From NCBI GenBank assembly GCA_030761205.1, contig JAULJL010000010.1, positions 4,469,001 to 4,533,000 on the forward strand: a DNA stretch of 64,000 nt, given 5' to 3'. Shown in pieces: positions 11,491-20,653 of the stretch. This DNA comes from Fremontodendron californicum. Taxonomy: Eukaryota > Streptophyta > Magnoliopsida > Malvales > Malvaceae. The notes under the pieces are model-generated. The model had not been told where the DNA came from and did not search any database. It was given only the letters and a program-made list of their open reading frames with translations. Position numbers and translations under genes: made by a program. Within the stretch, counting starts at the first letter, position 1. Each line of letters starts with the position of its first letter.

Positions 11491-13265
11491 ATTGTTGCTA
11501 GTCCCTAGCAACGACTCAATAAAAATAAAATAAGAAAATCTAATCTAATCCATTTTCGTAGGAAATCACGGTGGCACTTAGCATGTGACACAAGCCTTTA
11601 AACCCCTAGGTGTCCCTAGTGGACGAGTTTAGTCTCGTGAGGGTTTACTAGGACGATACCCACAAACATTGAAGACATAAGAAAAACTAAAAATAATAAT
11701 TATAACTAATCCTTCCAATATAAATTAGAGATAATCATTGGACAAGTCTTAAAAACTAATCAATAGCTTAAAGAAATTCACAAAAAATCTTGCTTGAATG
11801 TAAATAGTTTGAGTTAAGCCAATAATAACATAACATATTTCAATCAAAATAGTGTATATTCAAACTTAATCTCAACTTCTCACATGGGATACTCTCTTGA
11901 TTTTCACTCTTTAAAGTAGTGGTAAAGTGTTTACACTCAATCAATCTCATGAAAACACTTCTACCATATGCTTGCTTGTCCACCTATTCTCCACTATTTA
12001 GATCATACAACTTCATAAATCAAGAGGTCTTTATTCAAGGTTGTAATGGGGCCAAAGGGTTATAATGTGGTTAAAGAACAAAAGGATAAAGATATCACAA
12101 AGGTTCCAAAGAGTTCATAGATTTTAGAGACATAATAAGATCATACAAATAAAACTTCTCAAAACTCTTATAAAGCACATAATAACATAGGCTAAATATT
12201 CATGTTGAGCCTTTGCATCATTCTAACCAACTTTGTAACATCTTTTTCTAGAAGTTCAAGAGAAGATTTTTTTTTTTTTTTTTTTTTAATATGGGAATGT
12301 ATTTGACAATGATCCCTTTATTTTTCTCTTGACTTTTTCTTTTCTTTTCTTTCCCCCACACTTATCTTTTGTTTCTAACCCAAATTTTCAAATAAAAATA
12401 TCCCTTGTTTTTTTGCAATATGTCTCAAAATATAAAATTCATCTTTAGAACAAGGGTAAGGATATAAGCATATTTAGGCTAGGTGTAAGTTGTGGTTACC
12501 AATAAAACATCATATTTAATGTAGGCTCAAATTGGCTCACTAGTGGGGATGTTCTCGTAGAACATTAATAATGGATGGCTGTTTGGCTCTGGTTATAATC
12601 CTAATGCCTCTATCATATTCATGTTGTCACATGTATCAATATAGTCTCAAACGGTTTAAAGCAAGTTCTAGAGAATCATGTAATCATAAGAGCACTCAAG
12701 AAAGAAATTAGATTGATTTGTATAATGCATCAATCCTTATAGGCTCAAAAACTCACAAAGATGATTATACAAGTCAGATTAAGTCTAAACATGCTTCTTT
12801 CTCAATCAACATATCATATTAACATTGGCTCATAAAAAGGTTGACATCAAGCTCAATTCTCATGAAAATCTTCTCACTAATAAATCTGTTTTAGACTTAT
12901 GCAATTCATATCTCATCATTGTATTGAAAGTAACTAAAAAAAAAAAAACACACTAAGTCTAAACATGCTTTTTTTTTTTTTTTTTTTTTTTTTTTGAAAG
13001 GAAAGAAGAAGATTAAATCAAACTGACAAGGTATGTCTCAAGTCTCCCTTACTCAGACCTTGTTCAGAATGAATACTTCTAAATGTCTTAAAACACAACA
13101 ATTTTTTTTTTTTTTTTTTTAGCAAAATATGTCCCTTACCCCCTACTAAAATATGACATTGTCCCCAATGTCAAATTTTAAAGGTAGAATTTAGGAGATA
13201 TTACCTGCAGAGGTTGCTAACCACTTATTATAACTGAGACACAACAAGCAAAATGTTAGATAATG
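11491..13265 (-). other. 3' untranslated internal region of inner element
   Basis: Collinear with the outer copy's non-coding 3' region but with indels, several long poly-A/T tracts (12270-12290, 12970-12995, 13101-13122), and loss of the purine-rich block seen at 7160-7192. No credible gene on either strand. Confidence 0.6.
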
Positions 13266-13913
13266 TCACAAAGACAAAGTGCAATCCACTCCTTGCTCGT
13301 CCATATCTCTTTTTCTTTTTCCGAGCGTTTGCGAAACAACCGTAGCAGATAAACACTCATAAGCTTGTAGCTTTTTGAGTAAATCTTCAATGGTTGTAGC
13401 AGAAATTATGGTTCTCCTTGCCTCTGAAAACATGAATCCATTATCCACAGCATTATCTAAATATGAAAGTAAATTACTAAAATAACCATTAATATTAAGC
13501 AAACCAATGGGTTTCTTATTTGTGACCAAAGATGACCAAGAAGCCACGCAAGCTATTTCTTCCAATGTACCCAGACCTCCTGGTAAGGCAATGAATGCAT
13601 CGGCAGAATGGTACATGATTGTTATCCGTTCAGGGATACTCCAGACTTGTATTTCCTTACCCACGGTAGGTCCACAAAAATCTGTGAATAGTTTTGGCAC
13701 GATTCCTAGAACTGGACTTCCTCCGGCGTGTGCTGCTGTAGCGACTGCTCCCATTAAACCCGTACTACCGCCTCCATAAATCAAGTGGATCTTTTGTTGG
13801 GCAAGTATTACTCCAACTCTTATGGCTTCATCAGAGAATATGTTATTTTTCCCTGGATAAGCACCTCCAAAGACACAAATTTTTTTAATGCGCTGGGACG
13901 AAGTGCTTTCCAT
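13266..13913 (-). CDS. LOG-type cytokinin riboside 5'-monophosphate phosphoribohydrolase carried by the retrotransposon
   Basis: A 215-aa protein of the LONELY GUY family, whose members cut cytokinin nucleotides to the free, active base in one step. The Rossmann-type start KKICVFGGAYPGK is at residues 10-22, GGGSTGLMG at 47-55, the catalytic-site Arg at 96 in IPERITIM, and the family signature PGGLGTLEE at 111-119. Length is normal for the family. It is clearly divergent: plant LOGs usually have CVFCGS, HQRK and PGGYGTLEE where this has CVFGGA, PERI and PGGLGTLEE. A basic GKRKRD near residue 199 could be a nuclear signal. Plant LOG genes have several introns; this copy has none, which fits capture through RNA. 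I chose the ATG at 13913, matching the outer copy; the frame extends 14 codons upstream (MYSFSF...), but that part covers the splice-like acceptor. Whether it is expressed or active is unknown. Confidence 0.88.
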   Translation of the reverse strand: MESTSSQRIKKICVFGGAYPGKNNIFSDEAIRVGVILAQQKIHLIYGGGSTGLMGAVATAAHAGGSPVLGIVPKLFTDFCGPTVGKEIQVWSIPERITIMYHSADAFIALPGGLGTLEEIACVASWSSLVTNKKPIGLLNINGYFSNLLSYLDNAVDNGFMFSEARRTIISATTIEDLLKKLQAYECLSATVVSQTLGKRKRDMDEQGVDCTLSL

Positions 13914-14189
13914 TTTTTTTTTCTTTTTCGAGTGCCTGAAAGAGAATGAGTACATGGTGTAATATATAGAGGACTGAGTAGTGAATCAGACAAGAGTAAT
14001 AATGTCGCCGAAAGTGTATTTGACCTGTCAGAAGAAAATATTAACCTAACAAAAGATTTTTGCGTGATTTCAGGAAGAAAATCAAAAAGAGAAGAAAAAT
14101 CAACCGTAAAAGTCAAAAGTAATAATGTCGCCGAAAGTGTATTTGGCATCTTCCTCTGGTTTTACGTCCAGAAACGGCTTAAACGCCTT
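13914..14189 (-). other. Spacer upstream of LOG-like ORF with a 28-bp direct repeat
   Basis: The 28-bp segment at 13995-14022 recurs at 14118-14145; the outer copy has it once (about 6030-6060). On the - strand, TTCTCTTTCAG|GCAC lies just before the LOG start and resembles a 3' splice site. No ORF of note. Confidence 0.6.
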
Positions 14190-14726
14190 CTATGAGTCGA
14201 GGATATGCTTCCCATCCAGTTTTCTTACAAGCTGGCAAACAGGGTCTTTTATCATCAGATTCCCAAGATGTTGCCATTCCCTTTGGAATTGCGGCCATAA
14301 ATCAAGAATTTCTCTTTGTACGTCTCCACTAGGATGCGTCTCAAGAGAAAGTTGGATATTACCCAAATTCTCCTTACTCAGTCCATCCTTAATGAATTCA
14401 ATTTTATCATCTCGATTAGAGGACGGAATCCCAATAGAACGACATTTACCGTTACACGTCCATCGTGCACACTTGTGGCAATTTGAACTCATGCGCTTTG
14501 CTCGTCGCTTCTTTGCATAAGTGCTTCTACCTGTACCTGGTAAATGCAAAACAGGAAGATATTCATCTTCACGTACCTTGGCTTCAATTATCCAACGTAT
14601 GTCTTCAGGAATCCCTTTGTTCATAAGCATTCTTAATCTTTCTAATCGAACTTGGTAAAGCTTCAGTAAAATATTCCGAGGAAAAGGAGGAAATCGTTTC
14701 TGCAATCTTTTGAGAATATCATCCAT
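14190..14726 (-). CDS. Basic zinc-finger protein in the env position of the retrotransposon
   Basis: A 178-aa protein not normally found in Athila elements. Residues 15-60 are predicted-helix-like and charged. GTGRSTYAKKRRAKR (64-78) is a strongly basic patch. It is followed by four cysteines, C83-x2-C86-x4-C91-x3-C95, then a segment with FIKDG at 111-115. This order (GRS, Arg/Lys-rich arm, four-Cys finger, FxxxG) resembles the small cysteine-rich nucleic-acid-binding proteins of betaflexiviruses such as carla- and vitiviruses. That is my recollection of the family pattern and not a search result. No signal peptide or membrane segment is visible, so it is not an envelope protein. The ATG at 14726 follows TTTTTTTTCAG|G on the - strand, a good 3' splice-site context. 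Role inferred: RNA binding during packaging or silencing; a captured host zinc-finger gene is the alternative. Confidence 0.75.
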   Translation of the reverse strand: MDDILKRLQKRFPPFPRNILLKLYQVRLERLRMLMNKGIPEDIRWIIEAKVREDEYLPVLHLPGTGRSTYAKKRRAKRMSSNCHKCARWTCNGKCRSIGIPSSNRDDKIEFIKDGLSKENLGNIQLSLETHPSGDVQREILDLWPQFQREWQHLGNLMIKDPVCQLVRKLDGKHILDS

Positions 14727-14997
14727 CCTGAAAAAAAATGAAATAAAATAAAATGAAAGAGAAATTTATATACAATATCAGTTTTGTGGGTAGCTGATGG
14801 AACCGACTTAAATAATCACGGAGTACCGTTATCCGCCATTTAACCGGGAAAAAAATGAAATTTTTTTTTTTTTTTTTGAAGATTAGTAAAAATTATATTT
14901 ACATCTAGTTATTTTCAAAACAAGGATCAGAAAGAAAAACAACCTCTTCTTGAGTAACAAGATTTTCCAAAAAGAGTTTGAGTCTTTGTCCATTTAC
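14727..14997 (-). other. Intron-like segment missing from the outer copy
   Basis: On the - strand the segment begins AAG|GTAAATGG (at 14997) and ends after a long T tract in TTTTTTTTCAGG (14727). In the outer copy the flanking sequences are joined directly at 5226/5227. The joint is one base off a perfect GT-AG removal: either the segment removed ends CAGG, or it begins GGTAAA. The segment also encodes the last 30 residues and stop of the gag-protease-integrase-tail ORF, so the outer copy's frame runs on into the zinc-finger protein. Confidence 0.6.
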
Positions 14998-17781
14998 CTT
15001 GAATACGTTACCATTTTGAGGATTCTCAATGTCAACTGCTCCATAATGATACACATGTTTAACCACAAATGGGCCAGTCCATCTTGATCTCAACTTACCA
15101 GGAAATATGTGAAGTCTAGAATTATAAAGTAGAACTTTTTGCCCAACATCAAATGTTTTTCTTGAAATGAACTTGTCATGAAAGGCTTTAGTTCTTTCTT
15201 TATGGATTTTAGAATTCTCATATGCATCATTTCTGAGTTCCTCAAGTTCATTTATGACTGGAAAAGTTTCATTCTCACCCAAAAATGAATATTTTAGCTC
15301 GGATGGCAATGGTTTTAAATCCAGCTTGGGTGGTTCAATAGTTGATGGTACAGTGACATTTGTGAGTGATGGAAGTTCCTCAAACTTTTGTTTCCAACAA
15401 TGCTTAACCTGAAAAGAATTTAACAAAGAATCAGTGTGTGAAATTTCTGAAGCATTATCAAGCTCACATTCAATTAAATAAGCTTCTAAAGGATCATGGA
15501 ATGTGGTAGTGGTGAGATGTTCATGAACAAGTTCTTCAATGAAATCTACTTCATGTACTTCTGAATTATCACCAGGTTGCTTGCAAATGTTGAACACATT
15601 TAATTCTAAAGTCATATTTCCAAAAGAAATGTTCAACATACCATTCCTGCAATTTATCAGAGCATTAGAAGTTGCAAGAAATGGACGGCCTAATATAACA
15701 GGAATTTGAACATTTGGATTTGAAACAGGATGTGTGTCCAAAACAATAAAATCAACAGGGAAGTAAAAATTATCAATTTGAACCAAAACATCTTCAACTA
15801 TCCCTCGAGGAATTTTTACAGAACGATCAGCTAGTTGAAGTGTAACAGGTGTTTCCTTGAGTTCACCTAAACCTAACTGTTGATAAACAGAAAAAGGCAA
15901 AAGATTAACACTAGCACCAAGATCAAGCAATGCACGTTCTATTCTAGTGTTTCCAATGATGCATGAGATTGTTGGACATCCAGGATCTTTGAATTTTGGT
16001 GGAGTAAGGTGCTGAATGATTGAGCTCACACTTTCCGTCAAAAATGCTTTCTTTTGTACATTATGTTTCCTTTTAACTGTGCACATGTCCTTCAAAAATT
16101 TAGCATAAGATGGAACTTGTTTGATTGCATCCAATAAAGGAATGTTAATCTTAACTTGTTTGAAAAGTTCATAAATTTCTGCATTTTGATTCAAATTCTT
16201 TATTGTTTGCAACCTTTGAGGAAAAGGAGCAGGATGCATACCTTTTTCTTTGTCCAAATTTTCAAGAAGTTCAGACTTACCATCATCCTTACCATTACTT
16301 TTCGGAGGGGAAAGAGGATCTTGGTCTTTTGATGGAATCTTTTTGTCAATTGCCTTTCCACTTCGAAGAGTTGTGATAGAACTGGCATTTTCCTGTTGAG
16401 TTTCATTGGAGCAAGAAACAAGACATTGAGTAGAAGGGTTAGGCTGAGGTTGAGCAGGAAACTTACCTTTTTCTTGAGTGCGTAATGAAGCTGTCAATGT
16501 GGACAAGGTGTTTTTGATCTCATTGATGTCCTGTGAAGTCCGGCTATTCACATTTGCTTGTGTTTGCATGAATGCTTGCAATGTTTCTTCCAAGGTTTGT
16601 ACACGTGAAGGTTGATAGGAAAAAGTGTTGCCCGGCTTTTGAGATTGTGGTACCTGAACATGATTATTATTCCGCCAACTGAAGTTGGGATGATTTCTCC
16701 ATTCAGGGTTATACGTTTCAGAGTAAGGAGAAGGAAAAGGCTTTTTAAATGTGTTTATGGAATTTACTTGATCATGCAACGCTTCTTTAAGAATGGGAAT
16801 GTTTGGACATTCAGAAGTGGGGTGTCCCATGATTTCACAAATTCCACAACTTTCTTCATTTTTAACCGTTTTGACTTCTTTTACTTCTCTAAGTTCCATG
16901 GCTTCAATCTTTCTAGCCAAATTAGCTACTTTAGCTTTTATCTCATCTTCTTGACTAAAATGATATTTTCCTCTGTTAGAAACAACATTAGATCTATTGG
17001 AACTTTCAGAGGAATTATCTGTGTGCCAGGCTTGAGAGTTATCTGCCAAATGGTCTAAGTAGTCAAAGGCTTCTTCAGGTTCTTTTTCTAGAAACTCACC
17101 GTTACACATTGTTTCAACAAATTGTTTAGTTTCGGGAGTTAAACTTTCATAAAAGAAACTAATAAGACGCCATTTTTCAAAACCATGATGTGGACAAGAA
17201 CTTAACAAATCTTTAAAACGCTCCCAGCACTGAAAAAATGCTTCATTTTGATTTTGATTGAAATTTTGAATATGTCTTTTCAAAGCAGTAGTTTTATGTG
17301 CTGGGAAAAATTTCTTTAGAAACTCAGTTTGTAATTCTTGCCATGTGCCAATTGACCTTGGTTTTAAATTATGAAGCCAAATTTTTGCTTTATCTTTTAA
17401 AGAAAAAGGAAATAATTTTAGCTTGACAATTTCATTTGTACATTGTTGGTCATTAAAGGTGACACATACATCTTCGAAGTCTTTTAGAAACGAGTAAGCA
17501 CTTTCCGATTCTAACCCATGGAAATTTGGAAGCAAAGCTATCATACCTGGTTTAAAACGAAAGTTGTTTGCATTGAGAGGAAAAATAAAACAAGAGGGTG
17601 ATGAGCTTCGAGTTGGTTGCAAGTAGTCACGCATGGTGCGTACTTGTCTGTTCTCATCTTCAGCATGAACACTTTCATTGTCAGCCATGGTAGGAGTTGT
17701 ATTAGAAAGATTACCTGAAAAAGTTTCACAATAAAATCTAACTAAACGACGAGATCTAAAATCACGTCGCCAAACAAGCAT
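14905..17781 (-). CDS. Gag-protease polyprotein fused to integrase C-terminal tail
   Basis: 958 aa, uninterrupted. The retrotransposon gag domain (about residues 110-250) includes WLHNLKPRSIGTW and KKFFPAHKT. A retroviral-type zinc knuckle CGICEIMGHPTSEC (C-x2-C-x4-H-x4-C) is near 311-324. The aspartic protease is around residues 590-710, with DLGAS near 617 in place of the usual DTGAS, as in the Athila clade, and ILGRPFL downstream. The start of the RT region (KPLPSELKYSFLGENETFPVI) then joins in frame to NELEELRNDAYENSK near residue 840. This is the integrase C-terminal region, with VGQKVLLYNSRL, FPGKLRSRWTGPF and VFKVNGQRLK. RT, RNase H and the integrase core are therefore deleted without breaking the frame, and both copies share the joint. 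Met-32 (MADNES) is an alternative start. Confidence 0.92.
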   Translation of the reverse strand: MLVWRRDFRSRRLVRFYCETFSGNLSNTTPTMADNESVHAEDENRQVRTMRDYLQPTRSSSPSCFIFPLNANNFRFKPGMIALLPNFHGLESESAYSFLKDFEDVCVTFNDQQCTNEIVKLKLFPFSLKDKAKIWLHNLKPRSIGTWQELQTEFLKKFFPAHKTTALKRHIQNFNQNQNEAFFQCWERFKDLLSSCPHHGFEKWRLISFFYESLTPETKQFVETMCNGEFLEKEPEEAFDYLDHLADNSQAWHTDNSSESSNRSNVVSNRGKYHFSQEDEIKAKVANLARKIEAMELREVKEVKTVKNEESCGICEIMGHPTSECPNIPILKEALHDQVNSINTFKKPFPSPYSETYNPEWRNHPNFSWRNNNHVQVPQSQKPGNTFSYQPSRVQTLEETLQAFMQTQANVNSRTSQDINEIKNTLSTLTASLRTQEKGKFPAQPQPNPSTQCLVSCSNETQQENASSITTLRSGKAIDKKIPSKDQDPLSPPKSNGKDDGKSELLENLDKEKGMHPAPFPQRLQTIKNLNQNAEIYELFKQVKINIPLLDAIKQVPSYAKFLKDMCTVKRKHNVQKKAFLTESVSSIIQHLTPPKFKDPGCPTISCIIGNTRIERALLDLGASVNLLPFSVYQQLGLGELKETPVTLQLADRSVKIPRGIVEDVLVQIDNFYFPVDFIVLDTHPVSNPNVQIPVILGRPFLATSNALINCRNGMLNISFGNMTLELNVFNICKQPGDNSEVHEVDFIEELVHEHLTTTTFHDPLEAYLIECELDNASEISHTDSLLNSFQVKHCWKQKFEELPSLTNVTVPSTIEPPKLDLKPLPSELKYSFLGENETFPVINELEELRNDAYENSKIHKERTKAFHDKFISRKTFDVGQKVLLYNSRLHIFPGKLRSRWTGPFVVKHVYHYGAVDIENPQNGNVFKVNGQRLKLFLENLVTQEEVVFLSDPCFENN

Positions 17782-17794
17782 AAAACAAAGTTAA

Positions 17795-17907
17795 TATACA
17801 AATTAGGCGGTATAACCAGCCAAACAAAATAAATATACTAAATTAGGCGGTATAACCAGCCAATAAAAACAAATATATACAAAATTAGGCGGTATAACCA
17901 GCCAATA
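17795..17907 (-). repeat. Three direct repeats in the leader of inner element
   Basis: Three copies of a unit containing ATTAGGCGGTATAACCAGCC (+ strand) separated by short AT-rich spacers, between the primer site and the gag ORF. The outer copy has two. Confidence 0.65.
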
Positions 17908-17947
17908 AAAATAAATATACTTATAAACTTATATACTTAGCATTGCT

Positions 17948-17965
17948 TCCCCGGCAACGGCGCCA
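17948..17965 (-). other. Primer binding site (tRNA-Asp) of inner element
   Basis: TCCCCGGCAACGGCGCCA on the + strand equals the 3' end of tRNA-Asp and lies six bases from the LTR edge, exactly as in the outer copy. Confidence 0.9.
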
Positions 17966-17971
17966 AAAACT

Positions 17972-19255
17972 TGATGGAAACTCAATTAAGAGTTGTAAAC
18001 CCAAGTGCAGGTTATGTTCAAGTAATAAATTCTCGGGTGTCCGAGGTCGAACCACAGGGAAGCGTATTAGTAAGTATAAGTTTATAAATATATAAGAAAA
18101 AGAAAGTAAACAAGATATTAGGGAATCAACAACAAAACAAAATAAACAAGATATTAGAGAACAAAATAAATAAAATAACATAAAAGAAATTAAACAAAAT
18201 ATAAAAAACAATAAGAAAGGATGTTGAGGTTAGAGAATCCACTCTTGGTGTTATGCTAAGATTAATCTTGTTTTATTACACAATTGAAATCCACACATAA
18301 GGGAGGTTCCAATCGGAAGGTTTAGCAATTCAGTCCAAATTGTCCAACGTCCATAGCATATGATATTATGTTCATTTGGTGTCCTCAAAACTTATAAAAA
18401 GAGTCCAAGCATTCCTTATGCCAAAGTATATGTCTACAACAAATCAAGGTTATGAAACCAAGCATTTACTGTGCCATTTTCATTGTCAATAATGAATCAA
18501 GATCTCTACTTTGCAAGTATGATTTTAAACCAAAAGAAAATATTATCTATACTAGTGCTTATAAATGATGATTCATTTTAGCTCATGTTTAAGAGACTAA
18601 CCTTAGCATTTACCAAGAGCTTCACCTCATCACCTCAACAATATGATTAGAAACACATACTAGATATGAATAAAATGAAAAGAAATGTAAGAAGAAAAAG
18701 AAAAAGAAAACTTAGAGAATTTTATTACAATGGCTATCCTACCAATGTATCAATGTCTCCCAATACTCATCCAAGGCCCTCTATTTATACACATTTTGGA
18801 GGGCTAAATGACAAGAGACAAGCTTTACAACTTTCAAAGGTAGGTATAATAGGTGGGTGCATTTTTCTAACAATTTTCGTCATATTGTATGACAATTCTG
18901 ATCAGCCAGCTTGATGGTCGATTTCGCTAGGGAAAACGACTCCGTTTCAAGAAGTGTAAAACATGAAAAAGATAGATATGCCTCTTAGCTTTGCAGGGAT
19001 ACAAAGTTCAGCCTTATTGCTTCAGTGAAACTCAAGATATAGCTGATATGGCAAAAGGTGTCGGAACTGGAACTGAACTGGATTTGCCCTTAATACTAGT
19101 AATCTGAAATCACTCAAAGAAACTTGTGAAAAACACCAAATTACATAAAAATATAAAAGATCATAAACACAATTAGACTAAACAATAATAACTCGTATTT
19201 GACACAAAACAATAATAAAACATAACTAAAAACTATATAATTATACGAGTTATCA
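17972..19255 (-). repeat. 5' LTR of inner element, with two internal deletions
   Basis: 1284 bp. Compared with 9992-11475 it has lost 181 bp exactly between two direct copies of TGATGGTCGATTT and 19 bp in an AAAAG-rich stretch near 18700. Apart from these I find one substitution (near 18392). Both losses fit template slippage or recombination between short repeats. Confidence 0.9.
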
Positions 19256-19524
19256 GGATTCTCTAACCTCAACATCTTTTCTTATTGTTTTTTATATCTT
19301 GTTTAATTTCTTTTATGTTATTTTGTTTATTTTGTTCTCTAATATCTTGTTTATCTTGTTTTGTTGTTGATTCCCTAATATCTTGTTTACTTTCTTTTTC
19401 TTATATATTTATAAACTTATACTTACTAATACGCTTCCCTGTGGTTCGACCTCGGACACCCGAGAATTTATTACTTGAACATAACCTGCACTTGGGTTTA
19501 CAACTCTTAATTGAGTCTCCATCA
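19256..19524 (+). repeat. 3' LTR of outer element, remainder
   Basis: Begins with the duplicated GGATT and continues the outer LTR (TCTCTAACCTCAACATC...) to its terminal CCATCA. It is followed by CTTAT, the outer element's target duplication. Confidence 0.93.
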
Positions 19525-20388
19525 CTTATATAAATTGAGTAAGAAGATATGTGAAATTAATTTTTTAAAAATTATTTTGGATAATTTTTTACTTAAATTT
19601 ATTTGAAAATACATATGTACAAGTTTTATTATGAAGATAGTGGACATTTCCCTTATTTTTTAATAATTGAGAGGAGTTTTTTTCCCCAAATTCATTACCT
19701 TCATCATGAAAAAGTTTAAATAAATTTGTTTGTATAAAAAGTAAACCAAGATTTGTTTATTTTTGTTGGATATTCTTGAATATCCCAATCACTATCTCAT
19801 TAAAAAAAAAAAAAAAAACAGGAGACCAAAAGACAGGAGAATATTTCAGATATAATGAGTTCATTTTTTAGTAAAACCAAAGCTCACTTCTGCTAGTGGA
19901 GAATTTGGCAGAGTCAGTCTGTAGAAGTATAAAAGATCTTAATATATATATATTTTTAAATTATATATATATATATATAAATAAAAAATAAAATAAATGT
20001 ATACAAATTTATACAATTATACATATTTTTTATAAAAAAATTTGCTAACAAGTATCTTTTAAGGTATTTTTTAAAATTAATATACTAATTATAATAATAT
20101 TATATTAAATACAGTAATTATTTTTTTTATATAATTTTCAATAAATTGAGTGAAAATATTATTGTAGAAAGTGATAATCAGTGCATAGTAAAATCGACTA
20201 AAGTGGTATTTAAAGAAAAAAATACAATAAATATTATTATAGAAAATGTTAATCAATACTGGTTAACATTCTCTATAAATAAATTGTTTTTTCTTGAATT
20301 AAGAAAAAAGTAATGCATTTAATATATATAAACAATTATCAAATAATACTTAAACAATTCTTATAACCATCGATTAATCAAACTTTAT

Positions 20389-20430
<42 letters not shown>

Positions 20431-20653
20431 ACTTTAAATATAGTAACTTTAAACAGTACCTTCAGCATCCTTTAGGACATTCTTTAGATTAATGGATTTC
20501 ACTAACAAATGTCTTAAGGATATTCTTTAGAGTTATTATATATATTAAAAGTTTTATTTAATATATTAGAAATTATGAATAAAATTATTAAATATTAGAT
20601 TTATACAAAACTATTATTATACATAGCTTATCAAAAAAAATATATATATATAT

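Larger units (their letters stand above)
9992..19255 (-). mobile_element. Inner Athila-type retrotransposon, young, all cargo ORFs open
   Basis: The 9264-bp element is bounded by TGATGG...GTTATCA on the + strand and flanked by GGATT (9987-9991 and 19256-19260). It is inserted in the 3' LTR of a related element. The LTRs are 1484 bp (9992-11475) and 1284 bp (17972-19255). Apart from two deletions in the second, I count one base substitution between them over about 1280 aligned bases, so the insertion is recent. The ORF order on the - strand is gag-protease-integrase tail (14905-17781), zinc-finger protein (14190-14726) and LOG-like enzyme (13266-13913), all uninterrupted. No RT or integrase catalytic domain is present, so it must rely on a partner element. 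Confidence 0.95.
753..19524 (+). mobile_element. Outer Athila-type Ty3/gypsy LTR retrotransposon, non-autonomous, decayed
   Basis: The element starts TGATAACTCG at 753 and ends TCTCCATCA at 19524. It is flanked by the 5-bp duplication CTTAT (748-752 and 19525-19529). A second copy of the family in opposite orientation (9992-19255) interrupts its 3' LTR, so the element proper is about 9.5 kb. The primer binding site matches the 3' end of plant tRNA-Asp, and the protease has the DLGAS form; both are typical of the Athila clade. RT, RNase H and integrase core are absent. The order is LTR, gag-PR-integrase tail, zinc-finger ORF, LOG-like ORF, long untranslated region, polypurine tract, LTR. By eye the two LTRs differ at about a dozen sites over some 1.25 kb, so this is the older copy. 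Its gag and LOG reading frames carry stops. Confidence 0.93.

Noticed and set aside
13914..13955. N-terminal extension of the LOG ORF (MYSFSF... with a Lys run)
   Set aside because: It covers the splice-acceptor-like tract and an A-rich spacer, and the frame is not open in the outer copy. The ATG at 13913 matches the family start.
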